Shown here: positions 6,718-15,734 of the stretch, piece by piece
Numbering within the stretch: the stretch's first letter is position 1
Layout: every line of letters begins with the position of its first letter
DNA from: Actinomycetota bacterium
GTDB lineage: Bacteria; Actinomycetota; Acidimicrobiia; Acidimicrobiales; SZUA-35
Direction of reading: 5' to 3'
Assembly (NCBI GenBank): GCA_027730885.1
Contig: JAQCHM010000001.1
Span: forward strand, 1 to 31,321
DNA length: 31,321 nt
Translations under genes and position numbers: made by a program
Notes under the pieces: generated by a model
Told to the model about the DNA's origin: nothing
Database searches by the model: none
What the model saw: the letters and a program-made list of their open reading frames with translations, nothing else

Positions 6718-7758
6718 TCAGCTGGCCGAGCCGGCGGCGAACTCGGCCTTCATCGGCTGCACGATGTACTCGGCGAACAGATCGAACGATCGCGTCGTCT
6801 CCTGGGCCGACAGGTCGCCCCAGGAGAAGCCGCCGACGAAGTAGTCGGTGCCGGCCTCGGCTTCGAACTGCTGGCAGTGCTCGAGCACGGTCGAAGGAGA
6901 GCCGACCACGACAGCCTGCACCGACTTCGCCAAATCGTAGTCTCCGCCGAGCGTCGGATCACCGGGAGGGAGCAAGCCGAAGCGGCGGAACAGACGAGTC
7001 AGATGTTCGGTATACGCGACCCATGCGCGGCGACCGATGGCATCGGCCTCGGCATCACTGTCGGCGACGAGAATCTTGCGTATCCCACCGATCATCGGTT
7101 CCGGCCCTGCGCAGGGCCCGTCGGGGTCGAACAGCTCGCGGTAGCGAGCGACCGCACCAGCGACGGCAGCCAGCGGACCGGCGGCCATCGTCCGTGCGCC
7201 CATGCGAGCGGCGGTGTCCAAGGTTCCCGGCCGCCACAACGGCGGATGCGGTCGTTGATAGGGACCGACCTCGAGCGGGACGTCCTCGAAGCGATGGAAC
7301 CGACCTTCGTAGCTGAACGAGTCCGATGTCGAGGCCATCGCACGGAGGATGATGTCGAGGGCTTCGTTGGTCTTCGCGACGGCCTCGTCGGCGTCCAGTC
7401 CCCACAGGATGTGCTCGGGCGGGCTGACTCCCTTTCCGAAGCCGATCTCGAGCCGGCCCTCGGACAGATGGTCGAGCATGCACAGCTCCTCGAACAACCG
7501 CAGCGGATGGTAGAAGGGCAGCAGGTGCACCAGGGAACCGATCCTGATGATCGAGGTGCGTTCGATGACCGCCGCGAGGAAGACGTTGATGCTCGGCGCT
7601 GCGTCGAGCGGAATCAGGTGGTGCTCGGATTTGTGCCAACCCCAGAAGCCGGCCTCTTCGGCCCTGACCGCCAGATTGATCCGATGACGGTACAGCTCGT
7701 TGAGCGGCACGCCGCCAGGATGTTCCAGCTGGTCGAACACACCGAACCTGAGCGACAT
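6718..7758 (-). CDS. LLM-class flavin-dependent oxidoreductase
   Basis: This is a luciferase-like monooxygenase of 346 residues, expected to use reduced FMN or F420 supplied by a partner. The N-terminal MSLRFGVFDQLEH, the GWHKSEHHLIPL segment, the IRIGSLVHLLPFYHPLRLFE strand-helix and the LEIGFGKG turn are family marks. GAAGGA lies upstream of the ATG with normal spacing. It is divergent from the CaiB gene across 45 nt, so the two probably share a control region containing the self-complementary TCGATCGA at about 7777. The substrate is unknown. Relatives act on long-chain alkanes, sulfonates, nitriles and polycyclic compounds. Confidence 0.9.
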   Translation of the reverse strand: MSLRFGVFDQLEHPGGVPLNELYRHRINLAVRAEEAGFWGWHKSEHHLIPLDAAPSINVFLAAVIERTSIIRIGSLVHLLPFYHPLRLFEELCMLDHLSEGRLEIGFGKGVSPPEHILWGLDADEAVAKTNEALDIILRAMASTSDSFSYEGRFHRFEDVPLEVGPYQRPHPPLWRPGTLDTAARMGARTMAAGPLAAVAGAVARYRELFDPDGPCAGPEPMIGGIRKILVADSDAEADAIGRRAWVAYTEHLTRLFRRFGLLPPGDPTLGGDYDLAKSVQAVVVGSPSTVLEHCQQFEAEAGTDYFVGGFSWGDLSAQETTRSFDLFAEYIVQPMKAEFAAGSAS

Positions 7759-7803
7759 TGTGATCCTTCACTGATCGATCGACCTTGATGGGAGAATGCA
7801 AGC

Positions 7804-9057
7804 ATGACGGTGCCCCAGGTGACAGGTCCACTCGGTGAGCGCCCCGCGCCGGACGCCCCGGCCGCGCCCCTTGCCGGTGTTCGCGTGCTCGAGGTCGCCA
7901 ACATGATCGCCGCGCCGTCGATGGCGGCGTTGATGGCCGATCTCGGGGCGAGCGTGGTGAAGGTGGAGCCGTTGACCGGAGACATTCTCCGTAACGCGGT
8001 GATCGACGGCCCAGGCCCCGATCCTTACTTCGAACTCGACAATCGGGGCAAGCGGGGTATCGCGGTCGATCTCTCGACCGCTGAGGGCATTGCATTGGTG
8101 CATCGACTGGCGCAATCGGCCGACGTGTTGGTCACGAACCTCACCGCCGACCGTATGGCCAAGTATCGGCTGTCGGCCGACGACGTTGCGACCGTCGCCC
8201 CTCGATGCATCCATGCGTCGCTGTCGGGCTATGGAACGACGGGCGAGGACGCGGGGAGGCTGGCCTATGACATGACGGCGTTCTTCGCTCGGGGCGGCGT
8301 CCAGTCGCTCGTGAGCGAACCGGACGGCGCGCCACCGGCGTTCCGGCCGGGCCAAGGAGATCACACGTCGGCCCTCGCGTTGCTGGCGGCCACGCTCGCT
8401 GCGCTCCGGCTACGTGACACGACAGGCCACGTCGCTCCCGTCGAGGTGGCCCTCATGCAGGTTGCGACGTGGACGATCGCCAGCGACCTGTCGGTCACGC
8501 TGGTCTCTGGAACCGGTCCCCAACGCTGGCCCCGGGAAGAGTGGCCGTCACCCCTCACCTGTCGCTTCCGCTGCGCGGACGACTTGTGGATCGCCTTCTG
8601 TATGCCTGGCCCGAGAGATTTCTGGGAAGCGTTCGCCCGGTGCGTGGATCGCCCGGAGTGGGTCGACGACCCTCGTTTCGCCACACCGATCGCCCGGCGT
8701 GCCAACGCAGCAGACCTCATAGCGGCGTGCGACGACATCTTCGCGACGCGGTCCCGCGACCACTGGTCCGCACGGCTCGACGCCGCAGGCCTGACCTGGG
8801 GCCCCATTCAGACGGTCGAGTCCCTGGTCGACGATCCGACGCTCCACGAACTCGGCGGTCTTCACCTCATCGACGATCATCCATCGGGTCCCTTTCACAC
8901 CGTCGCCGCACCGTTCCATCTTCGCGGCGCCGACGTCACGGTCCGCGGCCGAGCGCCGGAGTTGGGCGAACACACTCGGGCCGTGCTGGCCGAGGCCGGA
9001 CTGACCGAAACCGAGATCGAGGAACTCGTCGAGGCGAGGGTGGTCGGGACCCTTTGA
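7804..9057 (+). CDS. CaiB/BaiF-type (family III) CoA-transferase
   Basis: This 417-residue protein has the family III CoA-transferase pattern: PLAGVRVLEVANMIAAPSMA, LADLGASVVKVEPLTGD, NRGKRGIAVDLST, and the central SLSGYGTTGEDAGRLAYDMT with the Asp in YDMTAFFARGG that forms the acyl-anhydride intermediate in the family. GGGAGAA precedes the ATG. The enzyme moves CoA between carboxylic acids, usually activating a substrate for beta-oxidation-like breakdown or racemisation. The TauD-type dioxygenase gene follows 31 nt downstream on the same strand, so both may act on one compound. The specific acid cannot be read from sequence. Confidence 0.9.
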   Translation: MTVPQVTGPLGERPAPDAPAAPLAGVRVLEVANMIAAPSMAALMADLGASVVKVEPLTGDILRNAVIDGPGPDPYFELDNRGKRGIAVDLSTAEGIALVHRLAQSADVLVTNLTADRMAKYRLSADDVATVAPRCIHASLSGYGTTGEDAGRLAYDMTAFFARGGVQSLVSEPDGAPPAFRPGQGDHTSALALLAATLAALRLRDTTGHVAPVEVALMQVATWTIASDLSVTLVSGTGPQRWPREEWPSPLTCRFRCADDLWIAFCMPGPRDFWEAFARCVDRPEWVDDPRFATPIARRANAADLIAACDDIFATRSRDHWSARLDAAGLTWGPIQTVESLVDDPTLHELGGLHLIDDHPSGPFHTVAAPFHLRGADVTVRGRAPELGEHTRAVLAEAGLTETEIEELVEARVVGTL

Positions 9058-9088
9058 CCCCGATCGAGGCCGGGCGTAGCCTCGGCCC

Positions 9089-9967
9089 ATGGTGACCACA
9101 CCGACCTTCGCCCTCACGCCCCTCCCCGACGTCAGTTTCGGTGCCGTCGTTACGGACATCGATGTGCGCTCTCTCGACGACGTCTCGTGGGCCGCGTTGC
9201 ATGACGCGTGGATCGACTTCGGACTGCTCGTCTTCCCGGCCCAGCATCTGACCCGGGAGGAGCAGGACGCCTTCGCCCGCCGGTTCGGTGACCTCGAGTT
9301 CACGGCGGCCCCGATTTCCAACATCGGCAAGGACGGCACCATCCACCGCGAGGCTGACGACGACATCGTCAAGTCCATTCGCGGCAACGAGGGTTGGCAC
9401 CACGACAGCACCTACATGCCCCTCCAGGCCAAAGGGGCGGTGTTCTCGGCTGAGATCGTGCCGACCGAGGGCGCGGCAACTGGGTTCGCCGACATGCGGT
9501 ACGCGTACGACGTGCTCGACTCGTCGATCAAGGAACGAATCGCCGGCCTGTCCGCCCACCACTCGCTCTACTACAGCCAGGGCCGGGCCGGCTACCTACC
9601 CTCCAAGACCAACGAGAAGGGCAGCTATGACCTCTACGGCTATCACGACCTCGACGTTCCCCTGAGGCCGCTGGTCAAGGTTCATCCGGTCACCGGTCGG
9701 CCCAACCTCAACGTGGGCCGCCACGCCCACGAAATTCCGGGCTTGGACCCGGCCGAGTCGGAGGCGCTGATCGATTCTCTTAACGCCGGCGCGTGCGTCG
9801 AGGCCAACACGTACCACCACCAGTGGAACGTCGGCGACGCCGTGATCTGGGACAATCGTCGCCTGATGCACCGAGCGACGCCGTTCGACCTCTCTCAGCC
9901 CCGACGCATGTGGCACACCCGTATCGCCGGCGAGCGTCCGAGCGAGCTCGCGCTCAACCACCAGTGA
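9089..9967 (+). CDS. TauD/TfdA-family 2OG-Fe(II) dioxygenase
   Basis: This 292-residue enzyme uses 2-oxoglutarate and Fe(II) for hydroxylation or oxidative C-S, C-O or C-N cleavage. The iron triad is H104 and D106 (GWHHDSTY) and H261 (RRLMHRATPFD); the Arg that binds 2-oxoglutarate is in MWHTRIAGERP. The N-terminal DVSFGAVVTDIDVRSL is typical of TauD and TfdA. It starts at an ATG with no obvious ribosome binding site and is likely co-transcribed with the CoA-transferase gene. TfdA-like (aryloxyacid) and TauD-like (sulfonate) activities cannot be distinguished. Its stop faces the decayed antiporter gene 23 nt away. Confidence 0.9.
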   Translation: MVTTPTFALTPLPDVSFGAVVTDIDVRSLDDVSWAALHDAWIDFGLLVFPAQHLTREEQDAFARRFGDLEFTAAPISNIGKDGTIHREADDDIVKSIRGNEGWHHDSTYMPLQAKGAVFSAEIVPTEGAATGFADMRYAYDVLDSSIKERIAGLSAHHSLYYSQGRAGYLPSKTNEKGSYDLYGYHDLDVPLRPLVKVHPVTGRPNLNVGRHAHEIPGLDPAESEALIDSLNAGACVEANTYHHQWNVGDAVIWDNRRLMHRATPFDLSQPRRMWHTRIAGERPSELALNHQ

Positions 9968-9990
9968 GGCGAGGCCGCCGGGTCACGTCG

Positions 9991-12152
9991 TCAGTGCGAC
10001 GACTCGCCGGCGACCACCACGATGGTGGTCGTCCTGTTCTCGGCCAAGAGGAAGTGGGCGGTGTTGCCGAATCGAGGCGAGCCGCCGACCTGGCCGCGGC
10101 GCACCGCTGACAGCACGAGCAGATCGGCGTCGAGTTCCGTGACCGACTCGAGGATCGCGCCCCCTGCGCTTTCGGCGTGCCGGAGTTCGGTCGCGTGGTT
10201 GGCACCCAACTTGTCCGCTGTCGCTGCTGTCTCATCCAGGATCTGACGGCCGACCGAGGGCGGTCCGATGATGCTCGTGAGATCGGCGAGGGACGGCGAC
10301 GCGGCATTGGTATCGACGTACAACAGGTGGAGTCGGGTGCCGATGGCAGCGCCGAGATACGAGGCCACCTCGGCGCTTCCACGAGAGGTTGTCGACCCGG
10401 TGACCGGAACGATCGCCCGACCGAAGGCCCAGAGGAGCCGATCCTGGTGCCCTCGGCCGAGCCGAACGACCACCGCCGAGACCGACACCTGGCCGAGGAC
10501 GGCGTCTACGAACGGCGACACCACGCTGTCGGTCTCCCCGGTTGCCGACGCGCCCACGACCAGGGCCGAATAGCCAAGCCTGCACTCTTCCACCACTGCG
10601 CTGACGACGCCATCGGCCGCATCTGACGCCGCGAGCCGGAGATGGTCGACCTGCTTCCCGTGGAGGACGCCCTCGAACGGGCGGAGGTCGAGCTCTTGAT
10701 CCCCCACCGTCACCAACGTCACGCGCGCCCCGTCGGGCCACACGAGCCCGACGATCTGGGCCGCGAGCAGCGATGCGACACCACCGCGCGTCGGCAGGAG
10801 AAACCGGCCGGCGGTCACGATCGAGTTGGAGGCCAGGGCCTCCTCCTGGTCGAGACGCGCACGTTCCGCCGGCGTTCCCTCGAAGTTGACCAAAACGGCA
10901 CGAAGCAGTGGGGCGCCGCCATTGAGGTGGCCATCGCCATCAGGACCACGACCGCGTAGGAGGTCTGGTTCAGCACGCCCAGTGACAGCCCGAGCGCGGC
11001 GATCACGATCTCCAACGCGCCACGGGCATTGAGGCCGATGCCCAAGGAAGCGCCCTCACGGCCGGTGAGCGCCCCGAGGCGCGCGCCGGCGATTGCTCCG
11101 ACGAACTTCGACGCACTGGCGCCGGCCACCGCCAACGCGGCCCACAACAGGGTGTTGGCGTCGTCGAGCAGGCCAAGGTCCACCCGGAGCCTGGCTGTGG
11201 CGAAGAAGATGAGAGCGAAGACGGCCTACGTCATCGTCTCCACCGGCTTGATCAAGCCGTGTTCGGCGAAGCGCGACCTGCGATGATCACCCCCGGAACG
11301 AAGGCACCCAGCACGGCCTCCACGTGGAGCCATTGGGTGATCGCTCCGAAGGTCAAAGCCGTGACCACGACAACGATTGTCGCCTTCACGGGATCGTCAC
11401 CGGCCATGCGCACCCGCCGCAGGCTGAAGTCCACCAACTTCTGACCGACCGTGAACGCGGCGGCGAAGAACAGGACGACTCCACCGAGGGTCATGGCCAG
11501 TTGGTCGACCTCGATGCTGTCGGCCTGAGCGAGACCGGCAACGAGACCCAGGATGATCCAGCCCATGACGTCGTTGGCCATGCCGGCGGCGAGGGTGAGT
11601 TGGCCGACATTGCGGCGCATCAAGCCCATCTCGCCCAGAATTTTCGCGATGACCGGCAACGACGAGATGGAAAGGGCGGCGGCAATGAACAGGGCGAAGA
11701 CCAACCGGTCGGCGCCCTCCCCGACGAAGGTGGTGGGTATGACCCAACCCAGGCCGAATCCGACGCCGAGGGGCACCAACAACGAACCGGTGGACACCGT
11801 GGCCGCCGCTCGGCCCAGGCGACGGATGAGCCGAGGTCCGTCTCGAAACCTGTGGCTACGAGCAGCAGGATCACGCCGATCCAGCCCATCGTGAAGAGCA
11901 TGGCGGTCTGGGCATGGTCGTCGGGGAACAGCCACGCCGTGGCATCGGGCCACACCCGGCCGAGGAACGACGGCCCGAGCAGCAGACCAGCACCGAGCTC
12001 ACCGATGACGGCGGCCTGTCCGATCCTGCGCATGCACGAGCCCAGCACCCGAGCCACGACCAGGATGAGGAGGACGCTGGGAAGAACACGAGCAACTGAT
12101 GATCGTCAGGAGTGCGGAGCGAAACGACGCCGATCAAGTCAGTCCTCCTCAT
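9991..12152 (-). pseudogene. Cation/proton antiporter (CPA2) with USP domains, decayed
   Basis: The gene would encode a monovalent cation/proton antiporter of the Kef/NapA type with tandem universal-stress (UspA) domains at its C-terminus. Segments appear in order but in different frames: MRRTDLIGVVSLRTPDDHQLL, then IGQAAVIGELGAGLLLGPS, then LLVPLGVGFGLGWVIPTTF, then GLNARGALEIVIAALGL, then the Usp part with LLVLSAVRRGQVGG. Frame changes lie near 12080, 11833, 11280 and 10912, and an in-frame TAG is at 11226-11228. The start ATG at 12152 overlaps the stop of the MFS gene (ATGA), so the two formed an operon. With this many lesions it cannot make an intact transporter. Confidence 0.85.
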
Positions 12153-13327
12153 ACCGCCTTGGGCGTCGCCAGCATGAGTACCGCGCCGACGAGCGCGACC
12201 GCGGCCATCGCACCGAAGCCCGCGCCGTAGCCCGACCAGTCGATGAGGGCGCCCGTCAGGTAACCGCCGAGGGGTGCCCCGATGTCGAAGAAGAGGTTGA
12301 ACGAGCCCATCGCCTGGCCTCGCTCGGCCGGTGGCGCGTCGTCGACCACCATGGCCAGGAGCGTCGGGAAGACGCCGGCGAATCCGCCGCCGAACACCAC
12401 CACTGCGACGAAGGCCGGGCCAGGCGAACGAAAGGTGGCCAGCAGCGCCAGACCAGTCGCGCAGGCCAGCGCACACGGAATGGCCACGGCGCGACGTCCC
12501 AGTCGGTCGGCCAGGCCTCCGGCGATGGACCGGGTGACCATGACCGATACCGAAAGGGCGAGGAAGAGCCCGCCTGAGCTGCTCATCCCGATGTTCGTGG
12601 CGTAGAGCGCGAGGAAGGTGCCGACCGCTGTCCATCCGACTCCGACGCAGAAGTAGACGCTGCCCGGCCGGACGGCCGCCGGGTGGAAGAAGCGGTCGCG
12701 CAGCCGCATGCGCGGGGCATTGGTGTGCTTCTGACGGGTTTCCGGAATGAAGAGGGCGAGCACGGCCCCGCCGAAGGTGCTCAGCGCCACCGCGGCTCAA
12801 ACCGCGTCGAAGCCACGCGTCGAGATGAGGAGTTCCGCCAACGCCGGCCCGGTCGCGAATCCCACGTAGAAGAACAGGCTGTAACGAGCGAGGTACGTTG
12901 CCCGCCGGTCGTTGGGGGCGACGTCGCTCACCGACGCTGACGCCGCCCCGTAGAACATCGCGCCGGCCAAGCCTTGGAGCAGGCGCAACACCAGGAGTTG
13001 AGGGACCGAGCGGGCAGCGAGGAGTCCCACACCCGACACCGCCGTCAGGAGGGGTCCGAGGATCAAGAAGAGGCGACGTCCATGGCGATCGATGAACTGG
13101 CCGGTCCATGGTCGACTGAGGAGGGCCGAGAGTGACGCCGCGGTCATGATCAGACCAGCGGTGCGTTTGGTCGTCCCGATCTCCTCGACCATGAGTCTCG
13201 GGAGTGATGGAAACAGAAGTCCTTGGGCCAGGAACGTCCCGAGTGCCGACAGACAGATGAGGCCGACGATGACCGCAGGTCGATCCCGACCGAACGAGGC
13301 AGTTGCGAACGGGGGGTTGTCACCCAC
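12149..13327 (-). pseudogene. MFS transporter interrupted by one TGA
   Basis: This is a 12-helix major facilitator superfamily efflux-type transporter of about 392 codons. The first half, from a GTG at 13327, has ICLSALGTFLAQGLLFPSLP and the loop motif WTGQFIDRHGRRL. The second half has FHPAAVRPGSVYFCVGVGW and ADRLGRRAVAI. The halves are in one frame, separated by a single TGA at 12797-12799 in the context FDAV-stop-AAVALS, where a Trp codon would fit. It is the upstream partner of the antiporter pseudogene. The lesion is minimal and could be recent; both halves are otherwise undamaged. Confidence 0.85.
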
Positions 13328-13337
13328 GGGTAGCCAC

Positions 13338-13460
13338 CTACCCCAGACCCTTCCACCTGTCGTCGACCCTGTCCATTTCCCGGATTGCATCGGCCACTTC
13401 GCCGAGAGGACCAAGGACAATGGTGCCATGGAACAGCGGATTCTGCGGTGGGACGGTTCG
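13338..13460 (-). pseudogene. 3' remnant of an unidentified gene cut by the IS21 element
   Basis: On the minus strand a frame ending 10 nt before the MFS start reads IVLGPLGEVADAIREMDRVD and then stops after WKGLG. This looks like the natural C-terminus of a soluble protein, in line with the MFS and antiporter genes. Coherence is lost upstream, where the plus-strand IstA sequence begins. The identity cannot be named from 25-30 residues. Confidence 0.35.
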
Positions 13461-13928
13461 GGTAAGCCGCATGAGGTCAGCATCGTCGCTGCCCATGTTC
13501 GTGGGGTGCACCGACGCAGCGAGATCCTCGACTTGGATCACTACCTCGAAGTGCTCTGGCGCCGCCCCGGCGCGCTACCTGGCGCGACCGCGCTCGCCCA
13601 AGCCCGCGCCACGGGCCGGTTCCGGCCCGAGCACCAACAGTTCTGGGACCTTGCCCGCCGACGCAACGGCGATCAGGCCGGCACCCGCGCCCTCTGCGAC
13701 GTGTTGTTGCTGCACCGCCACCACCACAGCGATCACGTCATCGCCGGGATACGCGCCGTCCTGTCGATCGGCAACGTCGACCCCGCTGTGGTCGCGGTCG
13801 AGACCCGCCGGGCGATCGAGCACCTCCAACCCGCACCCGTTGTCGGGCCGATCGAACGCGTCCCCGACCTTTCCGTCTACGACCAGCTCCTCACCGCCCA
13901 ACCCAACCAGAAAGCCAACCCTGAATGA
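13460..13928 (+). pseudogene. istA: IS21 transposase IstA, C-terminal fragment
   Basis: Only the last 150 or so residues of IstA remain. The segment DLDHYLEVLWRRPGALPGAT, followed by FRPEHQQFWDLARR and VLLLHRHHHSDHVIAGIRAV, is the characteristic C-terminus. The helix-turn-helix and DDE catalytic core are missing, so it is inactive. Its stop overlaps the istB start as ATGA, the usual arrangement in IS21 elements. Open reading frame upstream to 13092 is not transposase-like. Confidence 0.85.
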
Positions 13929-14674
13929 CCACAACAACGACCATCACCGACACCGCTATCGCCGCCGACGCCTGCCGCCAACTCGCCCTCACCGGCCTCG
14001 CCCCAACACTCGACGAGCTCTGCACTGAGGCAATCCGCCGGCGGATCTCACACCCGAAGTTCCTCGCCGAGGCACTCCAGATCGAGCTCGACATCCGCCA
14101 CGAACGACGCCGCGCCCGGCGAGTCCACGAAGCACGCCTGCGACGGATCAAGACCCTCGACGAGTTCGACCTCGACGCCAACCCGAACATCACACCGTCA
14201 ACGATCGCGATGCTCCGCGACGGCACGTTCATCACCAACAACGAACCCGTCGTCCTCCTCGGCAACTCCGGCACCGGCAAAAGCCATCTGCTGATCGGCG
14301 CCTGCCTCGCCGCCGCCGAGAACGGTCTCAGGGTCCGCTACATCACCTGCGCCCAACTCGCCAACGAACGCGCCGAAGCCAACGACGACCACAAGCTGTC
14401 ACGCGTCGTTGCCCGCTACGGCCGCCACGACCTCCTCGCGATCGATGAACTCGGCTACGTCCGCTTGGACCAACACTCCGCCGAACTGCTCTTCCAGATC
14501 CTCACCGAACGAGAAGAACGAGCCGCCGTCGCAGTCGCCTCCAACGCCCCATTCAGCGAATGGTCAAAGACCTTCACCGACCCCCGCCTCGCCGCCGCGG
14601 TCGTCGACCGCATCACCTACCACGCCCACATCATCCAGACCGGCACTATCAGCTACAGGCTCAACAGCCGATAA
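13925..14674 (+). CDS. istB: IS21 helper ATPase IstB
   Basis: This 249-residue AAA+ ATPase normally helps IstA choose and remodel target DNA. Walker A is GNSGTGKSH (about residues 115-123), Walker B is LLAIDELGY, and the sensor region includes SNAPFSEWSKTF. Length and ends are normal and no lesion is seen. Its partner IstA is truncated, so the protein probably has no function here unless another IS21 copy supplies the transposase. Confidence 0.9.
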   Translation: MTTTTTITDTAIAADACRQLALTGLAPTLDELCTEAIRRRISHPKFLAEALQIELDIRHERRRARRVHEARLRRIKTLDEFDLDANPNITPSTIAMLRDGTFITNNEPVVLLGNSGTGKSHLLIGACLAAAENGLRVRYITCAQLANERAEANDDHKLSRVVARYGRHDLLAIDELGYVRLDQHSAELLFQILTEREERAAVAVASNAPFSEWSKTFTDPRLAAAVVDRITYHAHIIQTGTISYRLNSR

Positions 14675-14689
14675 CATCCCCGACCAGAT

Positions 14690-14733
14690 GGGGCCAGATC
14701 AGCCCGTCGCCCCGGGGCCAGATCAAGCCGTCG
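14690..14733 (+). repeat. Right-end tandem repeats of the IS21 element
   Basis: Two copies of a 20-nt unit starting GGGGCCAGATCA and ending CCGTCG lie 24 nt apart at 14690-14709 and 14714-14733. IS21 elements are known to carry multiple transposase-binding repeats near their ends, and the position just after istB fits. Confidence 0.65.
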
Positions 14734-14774
14734 AACTCAGCCGGCGGGGCGGGTAGTCGGGCTGTTGAGCCTGG

Positions 14775-15380
14775 TCAGGCGAGATTTTGGCGGCCTTCGA
14801 TGGCACGTCCCAGCGTGAGTTCGTCGGCGTATTCGAGATCACCGCCCACCGGGAGTCCTGATGCAAGCCTTGTCACGGTAATTTCAAAAGGCTGCAATAT
14901 TTTCGAAGCGATGAAGGCAGCGGTGGTCTCGCCCTCGATGTTCGGGTTCATACAGAGGATGACTTCTGTGATGTCCTCGCTCGCCACTCGGCGGGCCAGT
15001 TCCCGTATCCGTAGCTGTTCGGGTCCGATTCCTTCCAGCATGTTGATGACACCCTGGAGCACGTGGTACCGACCCTTGAACGCTCCGGTCTTTTCGATCG
15101 CGGCAATGTCCTTGGGTTCTTCGACCACGCAGATGACACCTTCTTCACGCCGAGGGTCGGTGCAGATCTCGCACTGGCTCGCCTCGGCGATGTTGAAGCA
15201 GCGGTCGCAGAACGAGACCGTTTCCTTCATGACGATGATGGCGTCGGCCAAGCGTCGGGCGTCGACGACATCGGCCTTGAGCAGATGGAAGGCGATGCGC
15301 TGCGCGGACTTAGGGCCGATGCCAGGGAGGCGGCCCAGCTCGTCGATGAGAATCTCGACCGGTTTGGCGTAGGCGCTCAC
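14775..15380 (-). CDS. recR: Recombination mediator RecR
   Basis: RecR works with RecO and RecF to load RecA on gapped DNA. All parts are present in 201 residues: the helix-hairpin-helix region LGRLPGIGPKSAQRIAFHLL, a zinc finger with C58, C61, C70 and C73, and a Toprim domain (GVICVVEEPKDIAAIEKTG through NIEGETTAAFIA). The start overlaps the stop of ybaB as ATGA, and dnaX is upstream in the same orientation. The IS21 remnant ends just beyond the recR stop without damaging it. Confidence 0.97.
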   Translation of the reverse strand: MSAYAKPVEILIDELGRLPGIGPKSAQRIAFHLLKADVVDARRLADAIIVMKETVSFCDRCFNIAEASQCEICTDPRREEGVICVVEEPKDIAAIEKTGAFKGRYHVLQGVINMLEGIGPEQLRIRELARRVASEDITEVILCMNPNIEGETTAAFIASKILQPFEITVTRLASGLPVGGDLEYADELTLGRAIEGRQNLA

Positions 15381-15709
15381 TGGCCGCCGAGGAGCCCGCC
15401 GAGGTGGCCGAGGTCGATGCCGCCCAGACCCCCTTGCTGGAGTTCGATGACCCGCGCCCCCGCGTCTCTGAGCGCGGCGAGGACGAGATCCTCCAAGAGC
15501 TCGACATCGGACGGGTCGACCACGTCCGGGGCAATGGTGACCGAGCGGAACCGGCCGTCGCCGGTCATCTCGATGATGACCTTCCCCCCGCCGGACTGGC
15601 CCGCCACCGTCTGTTCGGCTTGGGCCGTTTGTGCCGCCATCATCTGCTCCTGCATGGCCTGGGCCTGTTGGAGTAGGGCGCTGAAATCGAGACCACCTTG
15701 GTCGGACAT
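15377..15709 (-). CDS. YbaB/EbfC nucleoid-associated protein
   Basis: This small DNA-binding protein of 110 residues forms a tweezer-like dimer that coats DNA. The helix QQAQAMQEQMMAAQTAQAEQ, the strand GGGKVIIEMTGDGRFRSV and VDPSDVELLEDLVLAALRDA are typical. It lies between dnaX and recR, an arrangement seen in many bacteria, and overlaps the recR start by 4 nt. The C-terminal Gly/Leu-rich tail GGLGGIDLGHLGGLLGGQ is like that of actinobacterial relatives. Confidence 0.93.
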   Translation of the reverse strand: MSDQGGLDFSALLQQAQAMQEQMMAAQTAQAEQTVAGQSGGGKVIIEMTGDGRFRSVTIAPDVVDPSDVELLEDLVLAALRDAGARVIELQQGGLGGIDLGHLGGLLGGQ

Positions 15710-15734
15710 GGGTCCTCTCTTGCAGGTAGGGGGG

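Larger units (their letters stand above)
13460..14755. mobile_element. IS21-family element, left part deleted
   Basis: The element holds the 3' portion of istA, a complete istB and right-end repeats. The left end and most of istA are missing, and the left boundary adjoins a truncated minus-strand gene. The right end lies within about 20-60 nt of the recR stop. Boundaries are approximate because no left terminal repeat remains to pair with the right one. Confidence 0.75.

Noticed and set aside
14690..14733. Possible CRISPR-like repeat pair
   Set aside because: There are only two copies, 24 nt apart with a 4-nt spacer, located at the right end of an IS21 element.
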